Shown here piece by piece: positions 1-9,092 of a stretch of 64,000 nt of DNA. A program made the translations under genes and the position numbers. Below the pieces are notes generated by a model, which ran no database searches, was not told the DNA's origin, and saw nothing but the letters and a program-made list of their open reading frames with translations. Within the stretch, counting starts at the first letter, position 1, and each line of letters starts with the position of its first letter. The DNA is from Streptomyces sp. LaPpAH-108 (GTDB taxonomy: Bacteria > Actinomycetota > Actinomycetes > Streptomycetales > Streptomycetaceae): the NCBI RefSeq assembly GCF_000373625.1, contig NZ_KB891996.1, positions 1 to 64,000 of the forward strand. The letters are read 5' to 3'.

Positions 1-34
1 GTTCGTCCTGAGCCAGGATCAAACTCTCCGTGAA
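1..34 (-). rRNA. rrs: 16S rRNA, 5' end (partial)
   Basis: The reverse complement contains the universal 16S 5' sequence GAGTTTGATCCTGGCTCAGG, and the gene runs off the window at position 1. The mature 5' end is placed about 8 nt upstream of that motif by analogy with other Streptomyces; the exact nucleotide is not visible. The long leader with several promoter-like sites fits the head of an rRNA operon. Confidence 0.96.
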
Positions 35-101
35 TGTTTTCCCGTAATCGGGATGAACACCACGATGAGCGGAACAGTCGAGCGGAATAGGCTCGACCGT
101 T

Positions 102-119
102 CACAGCGTCCTCGCTGTG
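102..119 (-). other. Hairpin in the 16S leader
   Basis: A 7-bp perfect stem (102-108 with 113-119, four-base loop) lies 70 nt upstream of the mature 16S end. Seen on the plus strand it is followed by six T and would look like a terminator, but no plus-strand gene precedes it. A role in rRNA precursor folding or processing is more likely. Confidence 0.4.
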
Positions 120-180
120 TTTTTTCAAAGGAACCTCGTCCCGATCGTGATGACCGGAGACGGGGTATCAACTAAATCTG

Positions 181-214
181 GCGTTGATTTTTGGCACGCT
201 GTTGAGTTCTCAAG
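181..214 (-). promoter_or_regulatory. Conserved rRNA leader box (processing/antitermination region)
   Basis: On the minus strand the block reads CTTGAGAACTCAACAGCGTG (195-214) followed by an A-rich stretch. From memory, this block is conserved upstream of 16S and 23S genes in actinobacteria and is associated with rRNA processing or antitermination. It lies between the promoters and the 16S start. Confidence 0.65.
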
Positions 215-279
215 GAACGGTCGCTTCCTTTGTACTCACCCTCTCGGGCTTTCCTCCGGGCTTCCCTTCGGTGTTTCCG

Positions 280-302
280 ACTCTATCAGATCGTTTTCCG
301 AT
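280..302 (-). promoter_or_regulatory. rRNA promoter-like repeat, proximal copy
   Basis: The minus strand has a -10-like TAGAGT (280-285) embedded in GATAGAGTCGGAA, the same context as the copy at 362-367. No good -35 hexamer is present at the normal distance. Streptomyces rRNA operons are known to have several tandem promoters, some with a poor -35. Confidence 0.45.
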
Positions 303-361
303 CCGATTTCCTCGGTGCTTTCCAGGTTCTCGCTTTCGCGTTTCCCTTTCCGGCGGTTCCG

Positions 362-390
362 ACTCTATCAGAAGTTTTTGGCCGGTCTTA
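362..390 (-). promoter_or_regulatory. rRNA promoter-like repeat, middle copy
   Basis: The minus strand has TAGAGT at 362-367 in the same GATAGAGTCGGAA context as the proximal copy. The hexamer at the -35 position (385-390) reads TAAGAC, which is weak. It is probably one of several tandem rRNA promoters. Confidence 0.45.
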
Positions 391-512
391 CCGGCCGCTC
401 ATTTCTGAGTAATCGGAGGTTGCTTCCTCGGAATTGTCTGAGCGACTTCTTCGAGGAGCAGATAGATTCTAGCGGTCAACCTTGAGCTTGTCCAGCTCCA
501 GGCAACTGTTTG

Positions 513-541
513 ACTCTACCTCCCCGGTCGACCCGTGTCAA
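513..541 (-). promoter_or_regulatory. Strong rRNA operon promoter
   Basis: On the minus strand a consensus -35 TTGACA (536-541) is followed after exactly 17 nt by -10 TAGAGT (513-518). This is the best vegetative (HrdB-type) promoter in the window. It lies about 480 nt upstream of the mature 16S end, so it would be the distal promoter of the tandem set. Confidence 0.82.
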
Positions 542-594
542 CGGGTTTCTTGGGGCGATCGGAAGATTAGCAGCTCACAGGCCGTTTACGCACA

Positions 595-1602
595 TCAGGC
601 GGCGGTGGGGACGGTGGAGCTGCGCTCGGAGGCCAGCAGGTCGCCCGTCTCTCCGGCGCGGACCGCACGTCCGCCGAGGACATAGACGTAGGCCAGGAAC
701 GCCAGCTCGGCCACGATGCCGATGCCGATGCGGGCCCAGGTGGGCAGGCCGGACGGGGTGACGAAGCCTTCGATGGCGCCGGAGACGAAAAGGACCAGGG
801 CGAGGCCGATGGCCATGCCGACGGCCGCGCGCCCTTCTTCCGCAAGGGCCGTACGGCGGCTTCGTGGGCCGGGGTCGATCACTGTCCAGCCGAGGCGGAG
901 GCCCGTACCGGCGGCGACGAAGACCGCGGTCAGTTCGAGCAGGCCGTGCGGGAGGACCAGGCCGAGGAAGGTGTCGAGGCGGCCGGCGGAGGACATGAGG
1001 CCGAAGCCGACGCCGAGGTTGAGCATGTTCTGGAAGAGGATCCAGAGCACCGGCAGGCCCAGGAAGACGCCCAGGACCAGGCACATCGCGGCGGCCTGGG
1101 CGTTGTTCGTCCACACCTGTGCGGCGAAGGAGGCGGCCGGGTGACTGGAGTAGTAGGTCTCGTACTCGCCGCCGGGGCGGGTCAGCTCGCGGAGGTGGGC
1201 GGGGGCCGCGATGGTGGCGCGTACCTCCGGGTGCGTGCCGATCCACCAGCCCAGGAGGATCGCGACCGCCGTCGAGACGAGCGCGGTGGGCACCCACCAG
1301 TGGCGGGCCCGGTAGACCGCGGCCGGGAATCCCTGGGTCAGGAAGCGGACCGCGTCGCGCCAGGAGGCGCGGCGGGTTCCGGTGACGGCGCTGCGCGCGC
1401 GGGCGACGAGTCGGCTGAGCCGCCCGGTCAGCTGGGGGTCGGGGGCGCTGGACTGGATGAGGGAGAGATGGGTGGCCGTGCGCTGGTAGAGGGTGATCAG
1501 CTCGTCGGTCTCGGTGCCGTTGAGCCGCCGCCTGCGGCTGGTCAGGGCGTCGAGGCGGTCCCACTCGGCTCGGTGTGCGGAGACGAAGACGTCCAGGTCC
1601 AT
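595..1602 (-). CDS. Stage II sporulation protein M (SpoIIM/DUF95) family membrane protein
   Basis: 335 residues. The first ~100 residues are polar and charged and probably cytoplasmic. At least four hydrophobic segments follow, around residues 100-130, 155-215 and 250-300. The fold and length fit the SpoIIM/DUF95 family. In Bacillus SpoIIM acts in engulfment, but in actinobacteria the family sits next to an RDD-domain gene, as here (divergent at 1731), and its job is unknown. The ATG follows GAGGAG about 12 nt upstream. It is the first gene beyond the rRNA promoter region and is transcribed toward it. Confidence 0.82.
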   Translation of the reverse strand: MDLDVFVSAHRAEWDRLDALTSRRRRLNGTETDELITLYQRTATHLSLIQSSAPDPQLTGRLSRLVARARSAVTGTRRASWRDAVRFLTQGFPAAVYRARHWWVPTALVSTAVAILLGWWIGTHPEVRATIAAPAHLRELTRPGGEYETYYSSHPAASFAAQVWTNNAQAAAMCLVLGVFLGLPVLWILFQNMLNLGVGFGLMSSAGRLDTFLGLVLPHGLLELTAVFVAAGTGLRLGWTVIDPGPRSRRTALAEEGRAAVGMAIGLALVLFVSGAIEGFVTPSGLPTWARIGIGIVAELAFLAYVYVLGGRAVRAGETGDLLASERSSTVPTAA

Positions 1603-1730
1603 CGGGTCTGCCTGCTCCTCGGCCGTCGTCGTTTGCGCGTACTGATGTCAGCTTGTCGTACCGCGACGCGATGTGCGCTCAGCTTGGCAGACTTGCCTCA
1701 AGGGGCGGACCAGGGGAAGGACGGCGGGGC

Positions 1731-2657
1731 ATGAGTGAGCTGGTGACCGGGGAGGCAGTGGCGCTCGAACTGCGGCCCGCCAAGCTGCCGAGCAGGGCGC
1801 TGGCCGTGTTTCTGGACCTGGTCGTGGCTGGGTTCGTGTACATCGGGGTCTCCGTCGTGGTCCTGCTGGCGACCGCGTCGCTGGACGACGCGGCGCAGAT
1901 GGCGTTGTCCGTCGCGGTGTTCCTGCTGGTCCTGGTGGGTGGTCCTATCGCGGTGGAGACGCTCAGCCACGGTCGCTCGGTGGGGAAGCTGGTGTTCGGG
2001 CTGCGGGTGGTGCGGGACGACGGGGGGCCGATCCGGTTCCGGCATGCGTTGGTGCGCGGTGCCGTCGGGGTGGTCGAGATCCTGATGACGTTCGGGGTGG
2101 TGGCGTGCATCGCGTCGCTGGTGTCGGCGCGCGGGCGGCGGATCGGGGATGTGTTCGCGGGCACGCTGGTGGTGCGGGAGCGGGTTCCGGTGGGGCGGGC
2201 GTGGCCGATGCCGGCGCCGCCGCCGTGGGTCGCGGGGCGGTTCGCCGAGCTGGATCTGTCGGCGGTGCCGGACGGGCTCTGGCTCGCGGTCCGGCAGTAC
2301 CTGGGGCGGATGCGCCAGCTCGATCCGCAGGTCTCGGCGGCGATGGCCGGGCGGCTCGCGGCCGATCTCGCGGGGCGTACGGGGACGGCGGTGCCGCGGG
2401 ATCTGCCTCCGGCGCTCTTTTTGGCCGCCGTGGTCCAGGAGCGGCAGGCCCGCGAGGCGGCACCACCGGCGGACGGCGCGGGTCGGGGGGCCCTGGCCGG
2501 TGGAGAGGTGCCGGGCAGCGGTGGGTACGGGCCGAGCGGTGGGGGCTGGGCCGCGCCGGGAAGCGCTCCGGTGTACGAGGCTCCGGTGGAGCGGGCGTCC
2601 TCGGAGAAGCCGCAGGAGTCTCGTTCCCGGCCGACCGGGTTCGTGCCCCCGGCCTGA
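1731..2657 (+). CDS. RDD family membrane protein
   Basis: 308 residues. An RDD domain occupies roughly residues 15-150: three hydrophobic segments, with the charged pair of the RDD signature seen as 'VFLDLV' in the first and 'GRRIGDVFAGTLVV' after the third. Residues ~165-235 are a soluble segment. The last ~70 residues are Gly/Pro/Ala/Ser-rich and probably disordered. The ATG at 1731 follows a purine-rich GGGGAAGGACGG. The frame is open further upstream, but that part does not look coding. It is divergent from the SpoIIM-like gene. RDD proteins are poorly characterised; a transport role is only suspected. Confidence 0.85.
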   Translation: MSELVTGEAVALELRPAKLPSRALAVFLDLVVAGFVYIGVSVVVLLATASLDDAAQMALSVAVFLLVLVGGPIAVETLSHGRSVGKLVFGLRVVRDDGGPIRFRHALVRGAVGVVEILMTFGVVACIASLVSARGRRIGDVFAGTLVVRERVPVGRAWPMPAPPPWVAGRFAELDLSAVPDGLWLAVRQYLGRMRQLDPQVSAAMAGRLAADLAGRTGTAVPRDLPPALFLAAVVQERQAREAAPPADGAGRGALAGGEVPGSGGYGPSGGGWAAPGSAPVYEAPVERASSEKPQESRSRPTGFVPPA

Positions 2658-2716
2658 AGCAGCCCACCCTGAGCCGCCCACACTGAGCGGCCCTGCCTGA
2701 GCAACAACCCCGGTGC

Positions 2717-3331
2717 TCAGGCGAACGTCGACGGCGGGGTCTGCAGGTCTTCCAGCTCGATGCCTGGGGCCGACAGGACCACGTCCCCGGCGAGGTGCAC
2801 GGTGTGCCGTTCGCCGGTGTCCAGGGCGGTGACCTGGTATTCGTCCACGATCAGGGGGCCGTTGTCAGTGGCGTGTGTTTCTCTGTCGACCAAGGCCCAG
2901 GACTGGTCCACGGTGCGTGGGGCGAGCACCGGGTCGGTGAGGGCGACGAGGCGTACACGGGTGGCGTCGGCGGAGGGGGTGAGGCGCAGCAGGCGAGCGG
3001 TGGCGACGAGGAACGCGGGGGACGTGCCGGTGAAGGCGTGGGCGCGCACATTGCCTTCGGTGGCCTGTGTCCCGGTGGGGTCCGTGCGGACCCAGGAGAT
3101 GCCGTCGAGGGCGGCGCCGCGTACCTGCCAGTCGCCCGCGTGGATTTCGAGGCGCAGGGGGCGGCCGAGGTCGTCCAGGGCGAGGTCGACGGAGCCGCTG
3201 TGGTCGCCGGTCGGGGTGGTCAGCTGCGAGACGTAGCGCCAGCCGGAGGGGCCGGGGGCGCAGTGGAAGTGTTCTTCCGCGAGAGGGGTGTGATCGTGCG
3301 GATCGTGAAGCGAATAGCGGCCACGCGGCAT
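2717..3331 (-). CDS. Uncharacterised soluble protein downstream of ahcY
   Basis: 204 residues with no signal peptide or membrane segment. It has alternating beta-like segments ('DLALDDLGRPLRLEIHAGDW', 'RVRLVALTDPVL', 'IVDEYQVTALDTGERHTVHL') that suggest a beta-rich binding fold. I do not recognise a family with confidence. The ATG at 3331 has AGGAC 6 nt upstream; the frame continues upstream into the ahcY terminator hairpin, so a longer start is unlikely. It lies 106 nt beyond ahcY, separated by a strong terminator, so it is probably transcribed partly by readthrough or from its own promoter. Confidence 0.7.
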   Translation of the reverse strand: MPRGRYSLHDPHDHTPLAEEHFHCAPGPSGWRYVSQLTTPTGDHSGSVDLALDDLGRPLRLEIHAGDWQVRGAALDGISWVRTDPTGTQATEGNVRAHAFTGTSPAFLVATARLLRLTPSADATRVRLVALTDPVLAPRTVDQSWALVDRETHATDNGPLIVDEYQVTALDTGERHTVHLAGDVVLSAPGIELEDLQTPPSTFA

Positions 3332-3392
3332 GACGGGTCCTGGGGTCGGGCGGGCTGACGGTGCGGCGGTGAGCCGACGGTCGGCCGGAGCG

Positions 3393-3429
3393 GGGCAGGC
3401 CCCCGGCACGGGGGTGCGGGGGCCTGCCC
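3393..3429 (-). terminator. Terminator after ahcY
   Basis: A perfect 13-bp GC-rich stem (3393-3405 with 3417-3429) with an 11-nt loop begins 7 nt past the ahcY stop codon. There is no clear U tract, as usual for Streptomyces hairpin terminators. Confidence 0.75.
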
Positions 3430-3436
3430 GGTTCGC

Positions 3437-4894
<1,458 letters not shown>

Positions 4895-5154
4895 TGCGGG
4901 CTGCTCCTCGGAGTTGGGGCGAGATGGGTGGGGCTGGTCTGCGCGGCGACGGGCACAAGGGTGCCCGAGAAGAGGACACGGGCGTGCCCGGGTGCGCGCA
5001 GCGCAGTCCGTCGGAGGCCCTCTCTCCCTCGGACGATCCGCTCAGGACCGCCCGACCGCCATCAGCAGCGACGTCTGGCTCCGTCCCAAGCTAACACCGG
5101 AGATGCGGGCTGCCCCAGTCCGCCTCTCGGGTCGGCGGGGTGTCCGGTACGGCG
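4895..5154. other. ahcY upstream region, no gene seen
   Basis: No convincing coding frame. On the minus strand there is a -10-like TAGCTT near 5090 with no matching -35, which would give a leader of about 190 nt. The leader contains short GGGCAC/GTGCCC hairpins near 4955-5020. I see no recognised riboswitch. Confidence 0.4.
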
Positions 5155-5188
5155 GACGGGGCCCGCCCGGGTGGGGGCGGGCCCCGTC
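5155..5188 (-). terminator. Terminator after the CDF transporter gene
   Basis: A 14-bp perfect GC stem (5155-5168 with 5175-5188) with a six-base loop lies just downstream of the minus-strand stop at 5221. Confidence 0.7.
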
Positions 5189-5220
5189 GGACGAGGTGAC
5201 CGGGTGGCCGGAGCGGTGGC

Positions 5221-6201
5221 TCAGTGGTCGGCCGGGTGAGGCGTGGGACCGCCCGGGGTGGCCTTGGGGTCCGGGCCCTTGGCGGCCTCGGCCTCGCTGT
5301 AGATGTCGGGCTCCAGGTAGATGACGCGGGCGATCGGGACGGCCTCGCGGATGCGGGCCTCGGCGGCGTTGATGGCGTGGGCGACCTCGGTGGCCGTGTC
5401 GTCGTGCTCGACGGCGATCTTGGCGGCGACGAGCAGTTCCTCGGGGCCGAGGTGGAGGGTGCGCATGTGGATGACGCCGGTGACCGTGTCGCCGTCGACG
5501 ATGGCGGCCTCGATCTTCTTGACGTCCTCCACGCCCGCGGCCTCGCCGAGCAGCAGGGACTTGGTCTCGGCGGCCAGGACGAGGGCGATCAGGACGAGCA
5601 GGACACCGATGCAGACGGTGCCGATGCCGTCCCAGACGCCGTTGCCCGTCAGGAGGGCGACGCCGACGCCGACGAGGGCGAGGACCAGACCGATGAGCGC
5701 GCCGAAGTCCTCCAGCAGGACGACGGGCAGCTCGGGGGCCTTGGCGCGGCGGATGAACTGCGTCCAGGAGAGCTTGCCGCGCAGCTCGTTGGACTCCTTG
5801 ATGGCGGTGCGGAAGGAGAAGCCCTCGGCGATGATCGCGAAGACCAGGACGCCCACCGGCCAGTACCAGTGCTCCACCGGGTGGGGGTGGCTGATCTTCT
5901 CGTAGCCCTCGTAGATGGCGAACATGCCGCCGATGGAGAAGAGGACGATCGAGACGAGGAAGGCGTAGATGTAGCGCTCGCGGCCGTAGCCGAAGGGGTG
6001 TTGCGGGGTGGCCTCGCGCTGGGCCTTCTTGCCGCCGATGAGGAGCAGGAACTGGTTGCCGGAGTCGGCGACCGAGTGCACGCCCTCGGCGAGCATCGAC
6101 GAGGAGCCGCTGAACGCGAACGCCACGAATTTCGCGACCGCGATCGCGAGGTTGGCACTGAGTGCCGCCACGATCGCCTTCGTACCGCCTGACGCGCTCA
6201 T
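5221..6201 (-). CDS. Cation diffusion facilitator family transporter
   Basis: 326 residues. The hydrophobic pattern fits the six transmembrane segments of the CDF family, with segments near residues 8-30, 35-57, 78-98, 115-135, 160-182 and 190-210. The first metal-site motif is seen as H42-x3-D46 ('VHSVADSGNQ'). The second motif is E-D in 'LLEDFGALIG', so it differs from the common HxxxD pattern and metal preference is uncertain. A cytoplasmic C-terminal domain (~215-305) contains 'HMRTLHLGPEELLVAAKI'. The family exports divalent metals such as Zn, Fe or Mn by proton antiport. It is transcribed in the same direction as manA upstream and ahcY downstream. Confidence 0.88.
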   Translation of the reverse strand: MSASGGTKAIVAALSANLAIAVAKFVAFAFSGSSSMLAEGVHSVADSGNQFLLLIGGKKAQREATPQHPFGYGRERYIYAFLVSIVLFSIGGMFAIYEGYEKISHPHPVEHWYWPVGVLVFAIIAEGFSFRTAIKESNELRGKLSWTQFIRRAKAPELPVVLLEDFGALIGLVLALVGVGVALLTGNGVWDGIGTVCIGVLLVLIALVLAAETKSLLLGEAAGVEDVKKIEAAIVDGDTVTGVIHMRTLHLGPEELLVAAKIAVEHDDTATEVAHAINAAEARIREAVPIARVIYLEPDIYSEAEAAKGPDPKATPGGPTPHPADH

Positions 6202-6331
6202 GTGTCCGCGTGTCCCTTCGCTGTCGTACGTCTACGCCGTCTCGGCGTGTACCCGTCTTTGCCGGTGCTTTGCCGGTGGGCCATTGTTGCAGCCCACCGG
6301 AGGGCGGCGTGTCAGTTGCCCACAGGCCCGG

Positions 6332-7483
6332 TCATACGATCACAGTGGCGCGGAAGACGGTGCCCGTTCCGGCCAGCTCGACGCGCTCACCTGCGGGGAC
6401 GAAGACCGAGTGGCCCGGGGTCAGCTCGTGCTCGCCCGCGCGGACGGTGCCCGCCGTGCACAGCAGGATCTGCGGGGTGTCGCGGGTCAGGTCACGGATC
6501 GCGCCGCCCTCGGGCAGGACGAGGCGGGAGAGCCGGAACTCGTCGATCGGGGTCTCGTAGACCTCCTCCCCCTCCGGCGATGCCTCGGGGCGCAGGACGC
6601 CCGGGTCGCTCGAGGCGAAGCGGACGATCCGCAGGAGTTCGGGGACGTCGACGTGCTTGGGGGTCAGGCCGCAGCGCAGGACGTTGTCCGAGTTGGCCAT
6701 GATCTCCACGCCCAGACCGTCGAGGTAGGCGTGCGGGATGCCCGCGCCGAGGAACAGGGCCTCGCCGGGCTGGAGCCGGACGTGGTGGAGCAGCAGGGCG
6801 GCGATGACGCCGGGGTCGCCCGCGTAGTGCCGGGCTATCTGGGCGTAGGGGGCGTAGGGGCCGCCGAGGCGAGTGAAGGCGGCGCTCGCCTCGGCGACGG
6901 TGCGGGCCATGTCGTCGCGGTCGGCGGTGAGGATCGCGGTGAGGACTTCACGCAGGGCGGCGTCCTCGGGGCGGGCGCGCAGCGCGTCGGCGTAGGGCTT
7001 GAGGGAGTCGACGCCGAGTCCTTCGAGCAGCGCGGCGGCCTCGGCGGCGGGGCGGAAGCCGCACAGGCCGTCGAACTCGGTGAGCGCGCAGATCAGCTCG
7101 GGCTTGTGGTTGGCGTCCTTGTAGTTGCGCTCCGGGGCGTCCACCGGGATGCCCCGGCGCTCCTCGTCGGCGTAGCCCTCCCGCGCCTGGGCGAGGTCGG
7201 GGTGGACCTGGAGGGAGAGCGGGGCGCCCGCGGCGAGGAGCTTGAGCAGGAACGGCAGCCGGGGGCCGAACTTCGCGACCGCCGCCGCGCCGAGTTCGCG
7301 CTCGGGGTCGGCGGCGATGACCTCGGTGAGCGGGCCGCGCGGGGTGCGCGAGGGTGCGCCGGGGTGGGCGCCCATCCACATCTCGGCCTGCGGCTGACCG
7401 GTCGGCTCGGTGCCGAGCAGGCGCGGGATGGCGGTGGTCGAGCCCCACGCGTAGGGGCGGACGGTGTTGTCGAGGCGGTCCAT
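6332..7483 (-). CDS. manA: Mannose-6-phosphate isomerase, class I
   Basis: 383 residues. It interconverts fructose-6-phosphate and mannose-6-phosphate, the entry to GDP-mannose. Type I signatures are visible: 'AWGSTTAIPRLLG' near the start, the zinc-site segments 'LQVHPD' and 'NHKPEL', and 'NSDNVLRCGLTPKHVDVPEL' around residue 260. The C-terminal beta domain ends with 'GTVFRATVIV'. The ATG is preceded by AGAAGACAC; the frame is open upstream, but that stretch is Pro/Ala-rich and not family-like. It lies in a block with a SIS protein and manB, all on the minus strand. Confidence 0.96.
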   Translation of the reverse strand: MDRLDNTVRPYAWGSTTAIPRLLGTEPTGQPQAEMWMGAHPGAPSRTPRGPLTEVIAADPERELGAAAVAKFGPRLPFLLKLLAAGAPLSLQVHPDLAQAREGYADEERRGIPVDAPERNYKDANHKPELICALTEFDGLCGFRPAAEAAALLEGLGVDSLKPYADALRARPEDAALREVLTAILTADRDDMARTVAEASAAFTRLGGPYAPYAQIARHYAGDPGVIAALLLHHVRLQPGEALFLGAGIPHAYLDGLGVEIMANSDNVLRCGLTPKHVDVPELLRIVRFASSDPGVLRPEASPEGEEVYETPIDEFRLSRLVLPEGGAIRDLTRDTPQILLCTAGTVRAGEHELTPGHSVFVPAGERVELAGTGTVFRATVIV

Positions 7484-7584
7484 GTGTCTTCTCTGTCTCC
7501 GTACGTGCGCTGCGCGGCCGGTGCCGGAAAGGGGCGCGGGCCGGGCCGCCGCCGGGTGTGCGGGCGGGCGGTCCGGGAGCAAGG

Positions 7585-8712
7585 TCAGGCGGCGGAGGCG
7601 AGCGCCAGGTAAACGGCGGCGAAATCCGTGACGGCGATCAGTTCCGCGAGGGTCTCCAGATCGGCGCCCTCCTCCGGCTCCAGTTCGCTGATCGGCGTGT
7701 CGTGGCTGAGGGCCAGGTCACGGGCGGCGGGAGCGGCGGTGAGACCGCCGATCGGGCGGTCGCGGAGCAGCACCACGCGCGCGTGCAGGGCGGGTGCCTC
7801 CTCCACCCGGTCGCGGAAGAAGTCGTCGGGGTCGGCGCTCGCGGCCAGCGGGCCCGCGAGAAGGGCGCTGTGCACGGCAAGGGCCTCGGGGAGTTCCGCG
7901 ACCAGGGCGGGGCGTCCGGCGAGTTCGGCGAGGGCGTCGGCGAAGCGGCGGCCCGCCGGGCCCGCGGAGGTGCCCTCGGTCCAGACGACCGGGAGCGCGT
8001 CGGCCAGTTCGGCGGCCAGGGTCTTCGCCGGGTTGCTGTAGGTCACGAGGGCGGGCCCGCAGCGCTCGGCCACGCGGTCCAGCCGGTCCGCGACCTTCTC
8101 CAGGGCCTCCGGGTCGGCCGCGAGCAGACCGACGCGGTCGAGCAGGGCGAGCAGCGGGGTGAGCAGGGCCCAGAAGACGCCGGAGGAGGCTCCGGCGACG
8201 GGCTCCCCCTGGTCGTAGGGGGCCGTGGCCATGGGGACGAAGAGGCCGTGCGCCCCGGCGACCGCCTCGGTGAGCGGGGTGCCGGAGGGGGCCACGGCGA
8301 CGACGGAGCAGCCCCGGCGGTAGGCCTGCTCGGCCAGCAGGGACAGGCCCGGTTCGCTGCCGTCCGGGGTGGCGATCAGCAGCAGGTCCACGGAACCGGC
8401 CCAGCCGGGCAGCTCCCAGCGCAGGGCACCGGGGGCGGGGGCCACGCCGCTCGGGGCGAGGCGGATGACCGGGCTGCCGGGTCCGGCCAGGGTGCCGAGC
8501 AGGTCGGCGGCGTGGGTGGCGGCGGCTCCGGGCCCCGCGATCAGGACGGCGCGGGGGCGGCCGTCCGGCCGCAGGGCGCCGACGCCCGCCTCGACGGCGT
8601 GCCGGGCGGCCGTACGGACCCGGGCTCCGGCCTCCGCCGCCCCGCGCAGGAGCCCTCGGCGGTCGGCCTCGGCGAGGCCCTCCGGGGTGTCCAGGAGCGA
8701 TTCGTCGAGCAT
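7585..8712 (-). CDS. SIS-domain protein of the phosphosugar isomerase (PGI/PMI, TobH-like) type
   Basis: 375 residues. The N-terminal half has the Rossmann-like SIS pattern ('GRPRAVLIAGPGAAATHAADLLGTLAG', then 'SVDLLLIATPDGSEPGLSLLAEQAYRRGCSVVAVAPSGTPL'). The C-terminal half resembles the second domain of bifunctional phosphoglucose/phosphomannose isomerases. Orthologues lie between manA and manB in many actinobacteria, including M. tuberculosis Rv3256c. A role in hexose-phosphate isomerisation or its control is likely but not shown. Here it lies between manA and the Trm112-like gene. Confidence 0.82.
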   Translation of the reverse strand: MLDESLLDTPEGLAEADRRGLLRGAAEAGARVRTAARHAVEAGVGALRPDGRPRAVLIAGPGAAATHAADLLGTLAGPGSPVIRLAPSGVAPAPGALRWELPGWAGSVDLLLIATPDGSEPGLSLLAEQAYRRGCSVVAVAPSGTPLTEAVAGAHGLFVPMATAPYDQGEPVAGASSGVFWALLTPLLALLDRVGLLAADPEALEKVADRLDRVAERCGPALVTYSNPAKTLAAELADALPVVWTEGTSAGPAGRRFADALAELAGRPALVAELPEALAVHSALLAGPLAASADPDDFFRDRVEEAPALHARVVLLRDRPIGGLTAAPAARDLALSHDTPISELEPEEGADLETLAELIAVTDFAAVYLALASAA

Positions 8713-8799
8713 GGGCGGCAGCCTCCGGTCGCCGGGAATCCAGTCGGGGTGGTCGGGCGCGCGGGCCGGGTCGCGCCACGGCTCGGGCGCCCGGCGGTG

Positions 8800-8991
8800 C
8801 TACAGCGGGCGGCGGGCCTCGTCGACGAGCAGGACGGGGATGCCGTCGCGGACCGGGTACGCCAGCGCGCACTCCTGGCCGGTGCAGACCAGCTCGGTGC
8901 CCTCGGTGTCCTGCGCGCCGTCCTGCTCCTTGAGCGCGGAATGGCAGGCCGGGCAGGCCAGGATCTCCAGGAGGCCGGCTTCGAGCGCCAT
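8800..8991 (-). CDS. Trm112-family small zinc-ribbon-like protein
   Basis: 63 residues. It contains 'LLEILACPACHSALK' (C12 and C15) and a second pair in 'LVCTGQECALAYPVRDGIPVLL', so a zinc-ribbon-like fold is expected. The 'YPVRDGIPVLL' ending is the family signature. In eukaryotes Trm112 activates methyltransferases; in bacteria the family is widespread and its role is unclear. AAGGGACACCCC precedes the ATG. It lies between manB and the SIS gene, probably in the same operon. Confidence 0.88.
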   Translation of the reverse strand: MALEAGLLEILACPACHSALKEQDGAQDTEGTELVCTGQECALAYPVRDGIPVLLVDEARRPL

Positions 8992-9092
8992 GGGGTGTCC
9001 CTTCGGGCGGCGGTACGGGATGTACGGATGTGCTGGTCAGGTTACCGCCGTACGACGGGGCGCCGTACGGCCGCGGCCTGGTCCGGCGCCGG

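Noticed and set aside
102..125. Plus-strand intrinsic terminator (hairpin plus six T)
   Set aside because: There is no plus-strand gene upstream; the sequence is part of the minus-strand rRNA leader.
4895..5095. Possible S-adenosylhomocysteine riboswitch upstream of ahcY (CGAGGAGC near the start codon)
   Set aside because: GAGGAGC is in the right place to be the ribosome-binding site, and the second conserved half expected of that riboswitch (a GCCAGGCTCGG-like block) is not present.
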